The notes: generated by a model not told the origin, from the letters alone. A DNA stretch of 64,000 nucleotides from Streptomyces sp. NBC_01471 (GCF_041438865.1 NZ_CP109450.1:6937501-7001500), one strand, 5' to 3'; positions 38,707 through 48,494 are shown, counted from the first letter of the stretch. Translations and numbers: made by a program.

Positions 38707-38931
38707 GGCTTCATGGCCACTCGGCACCCAGGCGTGAGGCGAACGTTTTATGAAACCAAGAGGCTTGAGAGGCTCGGGAAATCTACCCAAGCGCTCACCG
38801 AAACGATTCGGCATATCGCCCCCTTGCGCAAACCGGTCACGTGGCATCTGAATGATCAACGGCGCGCCTGTCGAACGTCGGTCGTCCAGGACGGCGCAGT
38901 CTCCGCGTCCGCACCACGAAAGGGGTCTGCT

Positions 38932-39399
38932 GTGAGGAAAGCGATCACCGTGCTCGTGCTGGTCCTGGCATCACTTCTTGTCGCCGCACCCCCAGTCGTG
39001 GCCCGCGCCAAGACCGCCGCAGCAGCCGAGCGGCGCGTTCTGCGCCTGGTCAATGCGGCCCGCGCGCAGAGCGGGTGCGCTCCTCTCCGGATCAGTCCGC
39101 AGATCAGTCGCGCAGCCCGTCACCAGGCGCGGGACCTGATCCGGAACGACCGCTACTCCCACACCGGCAGCGACGGCTCCACACCCGGAGGGCGCATCCG
39201 CAGGGTCGGCTACCGCTGGCACCTGGCGGGCGAGAACCTGTTTCTCGGCCCCCGTGACGCCCAAGAAGCCGTTCGGGGCTGGCTGCGCAGCCCCGAACAC
39301 CGGGCCAACATTCTCAACTGCTCCTATCGGCACACCGGTGTCGCCGTGCAGGGCCCGCCTTCTCATCGCCTGTGGGTCCAGGACTTCGCCGCCCCCTGA
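38932..39399 (+). CDS. Secreted CAP/SCP-domain protein
   Basis: 155 residues. The signal peptide MRKAITVLVLVLASLLVAAPPVVARA is followed by a CAP domain with LVNAARAQSGCAPLRISPQISRAARHQARDL, the His in YSHTGSDG, GENLF and WLRSPEHRANILN. GAAAGGGG six bases upstream fixes the GTG at 38932. CAP proteins bind lipids or act on surfaces; the catalytic role is uncertain. Upstream, 38707-38931 shows no other gene. Confidence 0.88.
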   Translation: MRKAITVLVLVLASLLVAAPPVVARAKTAAAAERRVLRLVNAARAQSGCAPLRISPQISRAARHQARDLIRNDRYSHTGSDGSTPGGRIRRVGYRWHLAGENLFLGPRDAQEAVRGWLRSPEHRANILNCSYRHTGVAVQGPPSHRLWVQDFAAP

Positions 39400-39568
39400 C
39401 CTGCTACGGAGTGTGGTGCGGGCGCGGCGGGACCAGACGCGGGCGGGGCGTGACTGTGGGCAGTCCGGCGGTCGTCGGTGCCCCGTGCAACGTGCCCCGC
39501 ACAACCGGCTGTTGATGGCATGCGTCGGGACCGGGTTTCGCGAGAGAACGGCGGTGAAGTCATGATCA

Positions 39569-39606
39569 GTTCATGCTACCTTCACAATTCTCATTGGACC
39601 CTCACC
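39569..39606 (+). promoter_or_regulatory. PHO-box-like repeats upstream of the glycosyltransferase
   Basis: TTCAT, TTCAC, CTCAT and CTCAC occur at 39570, 39581, 39590 and 39601, so TCA recurs at steps of 11, 9 and 11 bases. Streptomyces PhoP sites consist of 11-base direct repeats starting GTTCA. The stretch is AT-richer than its surroundings and lies about 100 bases before the start codon. Confidence 0.4.
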
Positions 39607-39708
39607 TTCTCTTAAGTGTGCGCAGTCGGCGCCCGCGAGGGAGCCGGCGGCGCTGACATCGGAGTCAGTGAAAAGTGGGGTGCATCCCGTGCCTTGGAGA
39701 GCATGAAG

Positions 39709-41724
39709 ATGGTCAGACCCACCGTCTCGGTGATCGTCGCTGCCTACAACGCGATGCCTTATGTGACGCGCTCCATAAGCTCCGTGGCCGAACAGACGAC
39801 GGGCCGGGACGTGCTGGAGGTCATCGCGGTCGATGACGGATCCACCGACGGAACGGGGGAGGAGCTCGAACGCCTCTCCGCGCTGTACCCGGGCCTCATA
39901 CGGGTCATCCACCAGGAGAATTCAGGTGGCCCTTCGGCCCCTCGCAACGTCGGGCTCGACCACGCCCGGGGTGAGTTCGTCTTCTTCCTGGACGCCGACG
40001 ACCACCTGGGGCCGGAAGCCCTGGAGCGCATGGTGGCCATGGCCCGGAGGAACGGTACCGACATCGTGCTGGGCAAGATGGTGGGCATCGGCGGACGCAG
40101 CCTGCCCATGTCGATGTTCAAGCGCAACCAGCCGAAGACCGACGTCTACAGCTCGCGGGTCTACTGGGCCCTGAACCCGCTGAAGCTGTTCCGCCGCGAG
40201 CTGCTGGAACAGCACGGCCTGCGCTTTCCGACCGGCCTGCCCATCGGCGAGGACCAGCCGTTCACCGCCCTGGCATACCTTCGCGCATCAGGGATCTCCG
40301 TCGTCGCCGACTACGACTGTCTCTTCTGCACTCTGCGCGACGACGGGGGCAACACCACCGTGCGCACCACGGGTTCGGAGCCCAGACTGCGCTTCCTCCC
40401 GCACATGATCGACCTACTCCTCGCGAACGTCCCGCCCGGCCCCGGCCGAGACCACCTGGCGCACCGGCATCTGACCGTCGAGGTGCAGAACGTTCTCAGT
40501 CACCTCATGCTCGAACCCCGGGACCAGCAGGAGAAGACCCTCGCCCGGCTCGCGGAGACCGTCGCCCTGATCTGGCACGAGGGGATGAACGACCGGCTCT
40601 CCGCCATGGCCCGGCTGCGGCTGCACCTCGTACGGCACGAGATGCTCGACGAGGTGGTCGAGCTCGTCCGGTTCGAAAGGGAGCTGGCCAGGACCGAGGT
40701 GTCCACCCCCGTTCTCATCGAGAACGGCCACGCGTACGCCCGCTACCCCTTCTTCCGCGACCCGGCCCGCCCCGTTCCCGACTCGTGTTACGACGTCACG
40801 GCCCAGCTCGGCGTGCGCCACCACGTCGCCCGCGCCGAACTGCGCGGCACCACACTGCACCTGGCCGGGCACGCGTACCTGCACCGGGTCGAGACGCGGG
40901 ACGTCACCACCGAACTCGTGCTGCGCGAGCGGGACAGCAGGACGGAGTACCGGCTTCCCGTGACGCACACCGGGACGCCGGCACTCGGGGCCGACGAGGA
41001 CCAGGGCCGGTACGCGTACCGGAGGGCAGGGTTTGCGGCGGCGGTCGACCTCGCCACCGCTGCCGCCGGCGAGCCACTCGCCGACGGGCTGTGGGACATG
41101 TGTCTGGCGATCGGCGCGCAGGGCATCACGCGCGAGGTCCGCATCGGCAGCAAGCGCGCCGGCGGTGTCTCCGGCCGACCCGCCACACACATCGTCACCG
41201 GCGCCGGTGACGCCCCGCGCGCGATCACGCTGCACACCACCAAGCCGTACGGAAACCTCACCCTCGACATCGGTGAGAAGAAGCACCGGGTCACGCCCCA
41301 CTTGGTCATTGGCACGGCGCGCTGGTCGGCGGACGACCCGACCGAACTGGTGATCAGCGGAACCAGCACGCTCGCGGAACACCCGGACGTACCCCTGACC
41401 ATCGCTCTCACCGCAGACACCGCAGACACCGGGGTGGTGGCGGTCGTCCCCGTCCTGCGGGCCCCGCACAGCGACGACTTCGCCGCGCGGGTGAACGTAC
41501 GAGACCTCGCGGCCGGGGTATGGACCGGCGAACTCCGTCTCGGAGCCCGAGGGGAGTGGACGATGCCGCTGCCCGCGCTCCCCAAGGACCTCGCCCCGGC
41601 CAAATGGCGTCACCGGGGGCTGCCCTGGTACGCGCGGTCGGCATCGGGCACCGGCGGGCGGTTCGCGCTGCGGGTCGCGAAGACGGAACTCGTCAAGGCG
41701 ATCGTGCGCCGCGTCAAGCCCTGA
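39709..41724 (+). CDS. Family 2 glycosyltransferase with large C-terminal region
   Basis: 671 residues. The GT-A domain is at about 1-230: VSVIVAAYNAMPYVTRSISSV, the nucleotide Asp in VDDGSTDGT, the DXD-type FFLDADDHLG and the late GEDQPF acidic motif. A helical middle (about 240-350) is followed by beta-rich repeats to the end. This layout resembles wall-teichoic-acid or teichulosonic-acid polymer glycosyltransferases. Start at 39709 is favoured by GGAG nine bases upstream; ATG 39703 is too close to it. No membrane span is seen. PHO-box-like repeats precede it. Confidence 0.86.
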   Translation: MVRPTVSVIVAAYNAMPYVTRSISSVAEQTTGRDVLEVIAVDDGSTDGTGEELERLSALYPGLIRVIHQENSGGPSAPRNVGLDHARGEFVFFLDADDHLGPEALERMVAMARRNGTDIVLGKMVGIGGRSLPMSMFKRNQPKTDVYSSRVYWALNPLKLFRRELLEQHGLRFPTGLPIGEDQPFTALAYLRASGISVVADYDCLFCTLRDDGGNTTVRTTGSEPRLRFLPHMIDLLLANVPPGPGRDHLAHRHLTVEVQNVLSHLMLEPRDQQEKTLARLAETVALIWHEGMNDRLSAMARLRLHLVRHEMLDEVVELVRFERELARTEVSTPVLIENGHAYARYPFFRDPARPVPDSCYDVTAQLGVRHHVARAELRGTTLHLAGHAYLHRVETRDVTTELVLRERDSRTEYRLPVTHTGTPALGADEDQGRYAYRRAGFAAAVDLATAAAGEPLADGLWDMCLAIGAQGITREVRIGSKRAGGVSGRPATHIVTGAGDAPRAITLHTTKPYGNLTLDIGEKKHRVTPHLVIGTARWSADDPTELVISGTSTLAEHPDVPLTIALTADTADTGVVAVVPVLRAPHSDDFAARVNVRDLAAGVWTGELRLGARGEWTMPLPALPKDLAPAKWRHRGLPWYARSASGTGGRFALRVAKTELVKAIVRRVKP

Positions 41725-41817
41725 GGGGGCACACGCGTACGGACCGGCGATGCGTCCCGGGTGGCTCGGGCGAAGGCGTACTCACGGTACGGTCCACCGC
41801 CGACGGGGCAGCGCGCC

Positions 41818-42267
41818 TCAACGGGGGGTGGAACCCAGGGCCCGGTCCACCGCCGCGGGGAGCTGCTCGGACACTTCGTCGCCGAGTCGCTCGAACTCGC
41901 GCTTCAGGAAGGGGGAAGCGAGGCGCGCGGCACCGTGGAAGGCGATCTGCGCGCGATACGTCAGCCGCGTCCCCTCGCCCTGGGCCTCGATGCTCAGATC
42001 GTCGGTCGATGTGGCCGTCTTGTTGCGGCCGACGAACACCAGACGGCCGGCGTCCCGCCGGGTCAGCGTGTAGCGCAGCTCGGTCCGGCGCCCCCGGAAC
42101 TCCGAGATGTTCTGCCACTCGGCGCCCACTGACAAGGGCCCGGAATCGATACGCCGACAGCTCACCGTGCCCGGATCCCAGCTCTCGGTGCGCGAGAAAT
42201 CGGCGAGGTAGGCGGTGACCGCCTCCGGGGGATGAGGCAGATGGATGACGCGCTCGACCTTGATCAC
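41818..42267 (-). CDS. SRPBCC-family protein
   Basis: 149 residues. IKVERVIHLPHPPEAVTAYLADFSRTESWDPGT starts the helix-grip fold and FLKREFERLGDEVSEQLPAAVDRAL forms the closing helix. AGAGGA six bases upstream supports the GTG at 42267. Ligand is unknown. Confidence 0.82.
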   Translation of the reverse strand: MIKVERVIHLPHPPEAVTAYLADFSRTESWDPGTVSCRRIDSGPLSVGAEWQNISEFRGRRTELRYTLTRRDAGRLVFVGRNKTATSTDDLSIEAQGEGTRLTYRAQIAFHGAARLASPFLKREFERLGDEVSEQLPAAVDRALGSTPR

Positions 42268-42553
42268 GCTGGTTCCTCTCACATGCATCCGGTCGCGAGC
42301 GGTGTTCCGGAGCCAGGAGACGCGGTGCCGGTACAGGAGCGATCGCAACCACGCCCGGGAAGGACAAACGGCGCGTACCACCCATGGTATCCGTCGGCGC
42401 CCGCACGGCCACACGGCGGCGGCGAGGACCGGGGCCGACCGGACGGAGACCCCGGACCGCATGCTCGGACCATGCGCTCGCGGGGTCTCCGTCGGCTGCC
42501 ATCAGGACGGTGCGGCCCGGGACGAGGAGAGGCCGGCCGCCCGTGGGCGCTGC

Positions 42554-43468
42554 CTAGATGCCGTTGAAGTAGAGGTCCACTTCGCCGTTGGAACTGCTGT
42601 CGTTGACGACTTTGGTGCTCGCCGCGGAACTGTTTCCGGTCCAGGCGATGGTGGGCGGTGCGGTGTGTCCCGGCTGGCCGGTCAGGTTGATGTTCTTCAT
42701 CGCCACATCGGGTGCATCCGGGTTCTTCGATGCGTCCCCGTCGGTGTAGGGCTCGAAGCACTCGATGACGCCGTCGGCGGCGCTGGTCCGGTTCACCGTG
42801 ACGTCGGCGGACGGATATCCGGCGAACGACTCCTTGTAGGTGTAGGTGCCGTTGCTCTCGGACACGTAGTCGATCTTTCCGGTCAGGGACGTGCCGGGTG
42901 AGACGCTCAGGTAGGTGCCGTGGGCGTACTTGCCGCCGACGTAGTACCAGTTCGCGATCTGATAGGCCGCCGTTCCGTTGCCCCACTGGAGGACGGGCTG
43001 CAACGCGCCGCCGTCCAGTCCGTTCCAGATGAAGAACGTCGTCGTGCTCGTCGAGTCCGACGGTTTCGGCGGCACCGTCCAGGTGGTGTTGAACGACTGG
43101 ATGTCGGTCGGGCCCCAGTCGGCCGGGCAGTTGCCCCCGAGGCCGGTGTCGCTCGGGGCTGCCGCGACTCCTGCCTGGGCGCGCAGGCTCGCGGCATGAC
43201 GGTAGGGGTCGGCCGCGGCCGGTCCGGAGGCCGCGGCGCCGAGGCGGGCGAGGACGGCGTGGTTGCGCAGGTCCACCTTCTCCACCTGCCCGTTGACGAC
43301 CTTGAGGGTCTGGTGGCTGTCGACCTGCACGACATCGGACTGCGGAACGCGTCCGTACGGGGTGAGGACCGTCGCCGGCGGAGTGTGGGCCGATGCGGGG
43401 GCGGCAAGGGCTGCCGCGCCGAGTGACGCCGCGGCAGCCAGTGCGGCGATCCGGAACTTTGTGGGCAT
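42554..43468 (-). CDS. Secreted protein, possibly G1-peptidase (eqolisin)-like
   Basis: 304 residues. A signal peptide with Ala-rich core ending AAPASA (about residue 28) is followed by a propeptide-like stretch to about 115 and a beta-rich domain. FFIWNGLDGGALQPVLQWGN then ANWYY resemble the active-site region of glutamic peptidases (Gln after the WxGxDG segment, then YxxWYEWYP), and IECFEPY may hold the Glu. This comparison is from memory and weak; a sugar-binding jelly roll is an alternative. GGGAGA precedes the ATG at 43468. Confidence 0.65.
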   Translation of the reverse strand: MPTKFRIAALAAAASLGAAALAAPASAHTPPATVLTPYGRVPQSDVVQVDSHQTLKVVNGQVEKVDLRNHAVLARLGAAASGPAAADPYRHAASLRAQAGVAAAPSDTGLGGNCPADWGPTDIQSFNTTWTVPPKPSDSTSTTTFFIWNGLDGGALQPVLQWGNGTAAYQIANWYYVGGKYAHGTYLSVSPGTSLTGKIDYVSESNGTYTYKESFAGYPSADVTVNRTSAADGVIECFEPYTDGDASKNPDAPDVAMKNINLTGQPGHTAPPTIAWTGNSSAASTKVVNDSSSNGEVDLYFNGI

Positions 43469-43822
43469 GGTGTCTCCCGTCCGGAGTGCAGCGGTGAGCG
43501 ACCGCACGACCCCATGGAAGCGGCTGCGGGAACCACGCCGATCCGCGCACTCACTGTGTCGATTTCTGCTCGAAACGAGCCAGGACCGAGCGCAATGCGT
43601 CACGTACGTTATGGCCTGGACCAGCACCTGCCAAGATGAAGCATTGTGAGCTTGTCGTGAAGACTGCCGCGGGCGAGCAGAGCGGCAGCGCATCCATGCC
43701 ATGCCGCGAACGCCGTTGACAGGGAACGGCGTTCAGGGGCGGGTCACGGAGGTGCGGGATGTCGCACATGTCAGGCAGGCATCGACGTCTTCCCGTCCGC
43801 ACGACAGTCATATAGTGCGCGG
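43469..43822. promoter_or_regulatory. Divergent intergenic region with a 10-bp hairpin and a leaderless promoter
   Basis: GAACGCCGTT (43708-43717) pairs perfectly with AACGGCGTTC (43725-43734) around GACAGGG. TATAGT (43811-43816) lies six bases before the GTG at 43823, predicting a leaderless mRNA for the plus-strand gene. The left half should hold the promoter of the secreted-protein gene; none was obvious. Confidence 0.5.
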
Positions 43823-44596
43823 GTGAATGAACCTCAACGGCACGACGAGATGGCCGAGTTGAAGGGAATGGGCAGCCGGGAGAAGGTGTACCGGGTACAT
43901 CGCCTTTGGAAACACCGGGAGTTGCTGTTGTTGCCCCTGGCGGGAGCCGGTGGGGGAGCGTACGCGGCAACGGGGTCCTGGTGGGTGACCGCACTGATCG
44001 TCGTGGTGATCTTCGTGGCGGGCTTCGTCGGTATCCGGCGCATCCCGCCGCGTACGGGGCTGCGCCAAGTCATCGTCTACCAGGGTGGAATGCTGCTCGT
44101 GCAGGCGGCAGCGCCCGCCGTGCCGTTGCCGTGGAGCGTGATCGATTCGACCGAGGTGGACCACGGGAGTGCCGAGATCACGGGCTTCATGGGCAAGATC
44201 GAGACGTATGAACGGTTCGCGACCATTTCCGTGCATCCCAAGGGCAAGCGGCATCCCCTGGTGCTGAGGCACGTCGTGGGTCAGTACGACCTGGCCCAGG
44301 ACATCGAACAGGGCCTGCGTCCGGGGCTGTTGGAACGGCTGCGCGGCACGCTGGACACCGAGGGCCGGGTCGAGCTGGGTGGCCTGTCGGTGACCGATGC
44401 CGGCCTGGTGCTGCCGAGTTCCGACCGGGGCGGCCCGGCGGCCACCCTGAGCTGGGGAGAGCTGGCCGAGACCAGGGCCACCGGCGTGGCGGAAGTGCTG
44501 ATACGCCCGCACCACGCGAAGGACCGCCGGATCGCCGTCCGCAACGCGACCATCGTGCGCGACTTCATCGAGGAGACCCGGTCCTTGTCCGACTGA
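43823..44596 (+). CDS. Hypothetical membrane protein with PH-like soluble region
   Basis: 257 residues. A basic N-terminus with YRVHRLWKHRELLLLPL, then two membrane spans (about 35-50 and 52-70), then a soluble C-terminal region with alternating strands (LRQVIVYQGGMLLVQAA, VIDSTEVDHGSAEITG) resembling bacterial PH-like domains. I do not recognise a named function. The start is the leaderless GTG behind TATAGT. Confidence 0.75.
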   Translation: MNEPQRHDEMAELKGMGSREKVYRVHRLWKHRELLLLPLAGAGGGAYAATGSWWVTALIVVVIFVAGFVGIRRIPPRTGLRQVIVYQGGMLLVQAAAPAVPLPWSVIDSTEVDHGSAEITGFMGKIETYERFATISVHPKGKRHPLVLRHVVGQYDLAQDIEQGLRPGLLERLRGTLDTEGRVELGGLSVTDAGLVLPSSDRGGPAATLSWGELAETRATGVAEVLIRPHHAKDRRIAVRNATIVRDFIEETRSLSD

Positions 44597-44742
44597 ACGG
44601 GACGCGGTGCCCGGAACGGCCGCCGGGGCCTCGCCGCTGGGTCCGCACGGCGGGCCCGTCGCGAACCGGGTACAACTATCGGCGCCCTTCGCGGGTCCCA
44701 TCAAGTGGGAGCAAACCGCTCCTGGAGACGCAAGGGGGAAAT

Positions 44743-45192
44743 ATGAGGATCACACGCAATATCGTGGCCGCCGGGGCGCTGACCGCTCTGGCGGTGGGCG
44801 CTACGACCGCACTCAGCACCACCGCCTCCGCCGCACCCAACATCACACCGCAGGGCGCCTGTGGCAGCGCCTACAAGACCGTGAACTCGGCGCCCATCGG
44901 CTCACTGGGCACCGTCTACCTGACGTACAACTCATCGAACGGCAAGAACTGCGTCGCGACCATCCGCGCCAACCCGGGCAAGGCCACGTACGTGTCCACG
45001 TACATCTACGTTCCGGACACGGACACATCGGCCGGGGACGACGGCAACTACACGTCCTACGCGGGACCGGCCTACGTCTACGGCAAGGGCTACTGCGTGA
45101 GCTGGGGCGGCAGCATCGACAACGTCTACGTCTCGGTCGAGCACTCCAACTGCGCCGCGCTGAAGGAGCACCGGGTCACCGGTATCCGCTGA
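44743..45192 (+). CDS. Secreted spore-associated protein A (SapA)-like protein
   Basis: 149 residues. Signal peptide to about residue 30 (TTASAAP), then a small beta-rich domain with four Cys (CGSAYK, NCVATI, GYCVSWGG, SNCAAL) that can form two disulfides. The NGKNCVATIRANPGKATYVSTYIYV and YAGPAYVYGKGYCVSWGGS segments match what I remember of Streptomyces SapA. Function of SapA is unknown; it is found on spores and in culture fluid. AAGGGGG precedes the ATG. A strong terminator follows. Confidence 0.82.
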   Translation: MRITRNIVAAGALTALAVGATTALSTTASAAPNITPQGACGSAYKTVNSAPIGSLGTVYLTYNSSNGKNCVATIRANPGKATYVSTYIYVPDTDTSAGDDGNYTSYAGPAYVYGKGYCVSWGGSIDNVYVSVEHSNCAALKEHRVTGIR

Positions 45193-45253
45193 GCCGGGCC
45201 GGCCACCCAGCCGCGGGCGGCTGATTCCCGCGCCGCGGTTTCCCGTCCGTACG

Positions 45254-45289
45254 AGAGACCGGGCCCCGTGAGAACGGGGCCCGGTCTCT
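45254..45289 (+). terminator. Perfect 16-bp hairpin after the SapA-like gene
   Basis: AGAGACCGGGCCCCGT (45254-45269) pairs exactly with 45274-45289 around a GAGA tetraloop. No U-tract. Confidence 0.85.
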
Positions 45290-45371
45290 GCGTGCTCATG
45301 AGCCAGTGTCTGTTTCCGGCGGGGGCGGTGGCTGCCTGCCGCCGAGAGTGCGGCGGGGCGGTTCGCGACCC

Positions 45372-45400
45372 TTACGAGTGTCTGTTCAGTGGAGTAGGTT
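45372..45400 (+). promoter_or_regulatory. Promoter-like pair pointing into the 3' end of a minus-strand gene
   Basis: TTACGA (45372-45377), 17 bases, TAGGTT (45395-45400). A transcript from here would run antisense to the saccharopine-dehydrogenase-like gene. No plus-strand gene follows. Confidence 0.3.
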
Positions 45401-45418
45401 CCCTTCTCCGGACTCGGT

Positions 45419-46594
45419 TCATGCCTCCCGTCGCGCAGCCACCCTGAACCGCACACCGGCTCGCAGCAGCCGCGCCCGCAGGGCCGGACCCATGGCGACG
45501 GCGGGGGTCAACTGACCGGCCAGGCCCGGGAGTTCGTCAAAAGCGAGACTGAGGGCGGACTCGCCGAGGAACTTGGCCGTCTCGTCGTAGCCCGGGTCCC
45601 CGCCCGACACCTCGGTGCAGACGCGTCGGCCTCCGCCCTCGCCGACGAACCGGACGGTGAACCAGCTGCGGGCCCGGCGCTGGTCGGACGGGCCGTCGCC
45701 CGGTGCGAGGCGGCCGGAGATCCAGCGCCGGGCGGCGGGGAGCTGGGCGGCGGCCGCCATCCCGGCCACACCCGCAACCGTACCGAGGGCGATCGGCAGC
45801 CGGCGGACCGCGGCGTAGTGGCGGTAGCGGAAGTCCGGGCCGTAGGAGTCGAGGGCGGCGGCCGAACGTGACACCACCTGGGGGTCGATGGTGGGCAGCG
45901 GGAGAGCCCAGGCTCCGACCTCGGGGGCGAACCTCGCTCCGGCCCGGGTGGAGATCCGGCGGGACGGCGGCCAGGGTTCGACGGCGCGGCGCTCACGCGC
46001 CGCACGGATCATCTGCGGCCCCCGGGAGAGCGCGGTGAGGGTGGAGGCGAGAGTGCCACCGGAGAGGGTGGCGTTGGTGCGTACGAAACCGTCGACGCGG
46101 AGCGGCACGTCCTTCGGCAACTGCTCGACGGTGAACTGGACGCCGAGGTCGTGCGGGACGGAGTCGAAGCCGCAGGCGTGTACCAGCCGGGCTCCGGTCT
46201 CCAGGGCGCGGGCGTGGTGCCGGACGTACGCCGTGTCGACGAACTCCGGCTCGCCCGTGAGGTCGACGTAGTCGGTCCCGGCATCCGCGCAGGCCGCGAC
46301 GACACCGAGGCCGTGCTGGATGTAGGGGCCGACCGTCGTGGCGAGGACGCGGGTCGCGTGTGCGAGTTCCCGCATGGAGCCGGGGTCGTGCACGTCGGCG
46401 TGGAGCAGGGGCACGCCGGCCGCCGACGGGACGGTCTCCGCGAGTCGGCGCCGCAGCTCACGCAGGCCCTCGTCATTACGCCCGGCCAGTGCCCAGCGGC
46501 ATCCTTCGGGGACGTGGCGGGCCAGATAGCGCGCCGTCAGGGCGCCGGCGAAGCCGGTCGCACCGAGCAGGACGATGTCGTGTGCACGGTCCAT
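45419..46594 (-). CDS. Saccharopine-dehydrogenase-like NADP-binding (trans-acting enoyl reductase type) protein
   Basis: 391 residues. The Rossmann start DIVLLGATGFAGALTARYLA is followed by WALAGRN and CADAGTDYVDLTGEPEF and the ACGFDSVPHDLGV segment, diagnostic of the family that includes the mycobacterial trans-acting enoyl reductase Rv2953. Substrate unknown; lipid-related in mycobacteria. GAGGAGAG fixes the ATG at 46594. It is transcribed alone. Confidence 0.88.
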   Translation of the reverse strand: MDRAHDIVLLGATGFAGALTARYLARHVPEGCRWALAGRNDEGLRELRRRLAETVPSAAGVPLLHADVHDPGSMRELAHATRVLATTVGPYIQHGLGVVAACADAGTDYVDLTGEPEFVDTAYVRHHARALETGARLVHACGFDSVPHDLGVQFTVEQLPKDVPLRVDGFVRTNATLSGGTLASTLTALSRGPQMIRAARERRAVEPWPPSRRISTRAGARFAPEVGAWALPLPTIDPQVVSRSAAALDSYGPDFRYRHYAAVRRLPIALGTVAGVAGMAAAAQLPAARRWISGRLAPGDGPSDQRRARSWFTVRFVGEGGGRRVCTEVSGGDPGYDETAKFLGESALSLAFDELPGLAGQLTPAVAMGPALRARLLRAGVRFRVAARREA

Positions 46595-46916
46595 GGTCTC
46601 GCGCTCTCCTCAGGTTGCGGTTACCCCACGGTAAGAACAACGCGGTGGCGCGACAAGCGAGGGGTCACGGCGCCGCCCGCGACCTGGACGAGGACCGGCT
46701 CCATGGCCATATCAGGATCAGCCGTGGGAAGAACCCCAACGCGCCGCGTGGTGAAGGGTGGTGAACGTCGAAGCCGGGCTTGTCGTCCACGCCGGGCCGA
46801 ATGCATCGCCCTCCAGTCGGGTAGCAGTACCCGAGCACTCGGCAATGCCCGAGACGGCGAAGCGCTGGCTCAGGCGTCAGCGCAGTCGCACCGCTCCTGA
46901 ACCCCGGAGGCAGCAG

Positions 46917-48241
46917 GTGCCCTCAGCACACTCGTCACAAGCCGGAACCGGCCCCGCGGATGAAGAGGCGCAGGTGATCGTGGTGGGTGCGGGGCCGGCA
47001 GGCTCGGCAGCCGCGTTCCACCTGGCACGGGCCGGCGTGGACGTCGTGCTGCTGGAGAAGGGCACTTTTCCCCGGGACAAAGTCTGCGGTGACGGCCTGA
47101 CTCCACAGGGAGTGCACCAGCTGGTGCGGATGGGCATCGACATCGATGCACCCGGCTGGACGCGTACCCGGGGATGCGCTGGGTCTGCGAGGGACGGCAG
47201 GTCCACATCGACTGGCCCCGGCTCGGCGCCCGCCCCGACTTCGGCCTCACCCGCAGCCGGCACGACTTCGACGAGATCCTGGCCGGTCACGCCCGTGAGG
47301 CCGGGGCGCGGCTGCACACGCATGTCAAAGCCACCGAACCCGTGACGGACCGGGCCGGGCGGATCACCGGTCTGCGTGCCCTCGCCGGGGCGGACAAGCA
47401 GCCAAAGCTGTACCGCGCCCCCGTCGTGATCGCCGCCGACGGGGCATCGGCCAGAACAGCCCTCGCCATGGGACTCCAGCGCGATCCGTCCCGGCAGGTC
47501 GCCACCGCGGCGCGCCGCTACTACCGCAGCGCGACCCGCACCGACGACCCCTATCTGGAACTCTGGGCCGACCTCCTGTGCTCCCGCACGCAGCGAGACC
47601 TGCCCGGCTACGGCTGGATCTTCCCCCTGGGAGACGGCCGCGTGAATGTCGGCCTCGGCGCTCTGGCCCGGCGACAGCACGGATCCGTCGACCTGCGGGC
47701 CACGATGGAGCAGTGGCTCGCCCGGCTCCCACAGGAATGGGGACTGCGGGAAGAGAACGCCGACTCACCGTGGCGCAGCGCGGCCCTTCCCATGGGCTTC
47801 AACCGCAGGCCCCAGTACAGCCGCGGCATGCTGCTCGTCGGCGACAGCGCGGGCATGGTCAGCCCCTGGAGCGGCGAGGGGATCGGCCAGGCCATGGAAG
47901 CGGGCGAAGCAGCGGCCGACATCGTGGCCCTAGCAATGCTGCGGCCCACCGGACCGGCGCGCGAGGAGGCACTGCGGCAGTACCCGCGCGAGATCCAGCG
48001 CCGCTGGGGCACCTACTACCGGATCGGCAACTCGGTCGCCGACCTGGTCCTGCGGCGGTACGGATACCGGCCGCTCCTCAACCGCCGTCTGATGGCTTCA
48101 CCCGTCCTGGTGCGCTTTCTCGCACGGACGCTGACCTACGCCGCGGACGAGACGGCGCACGACGCCGTCGACACCGTCCTCCGCACTCTTCTGCGCCTCG
48201 TGCCCGCACCGGATCTGAGTCACGGGACGCGGAAACCATGA
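46917..48241 (+). pseudogene. Geranylgeranyl-reductase-type FAD oxidoreductase, frameshifted
   Basis: GGAGG then GTG 46917 opens a frame with the FAD-binding VIVVGAGPAGSAAAFHLARAG and FPRDKVCGDGLTPQGV, running normally to GWTRTRG near 47172. The rest of the protein continues in the next frame, from RWVCEGRQVHIDWPRLG to the C-terminus, including LLVGDSAGMVSPWSGEGIGQAMEAG. Inserting one base in the CCCGGGGATG run near 47168 would rebuild one protein of about 440 residues. Both halves are otherwise intact, so the change is recent or a sequencing error. A hairpin at 48325-48358 follows. Confidence 0.85.
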
Positions 48242-48324
48242 GCCGGGACGAGCCGGGGCACAGCCAACTGCCGCGTGCCAGAGGGGAGTCAGTCGCGGAC
48301 CGCAGCTGTCACATGCCATGACCC

Positions 48325-48358
48325 GGAGGAGGGCCGTCCTGGCGTACGCCCCTCCTCC
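48325..48358 (+). terminator. Hairpin downstream of the frameshifted reductase gene
   Basis: GGAGGAGGG (48325-48333) pairs with CCCTCCTCC (48350-48358), 16-base loop. No U-tract. Confidence 0.55.
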
Positions 48359-48494
48359 GTCTCTTCTGCGGTGCTTTGTCGCAGACGGCGACGTAGCCGA
48401 TGTTCGTCTGACGGCCGGACGCCGTGGCTGCCCGGGTGCCGCTGCAGAAGCCCCGGGGGAGCAGCCGCTCATGGCGAGGTGCCGAAGCCGGTTG

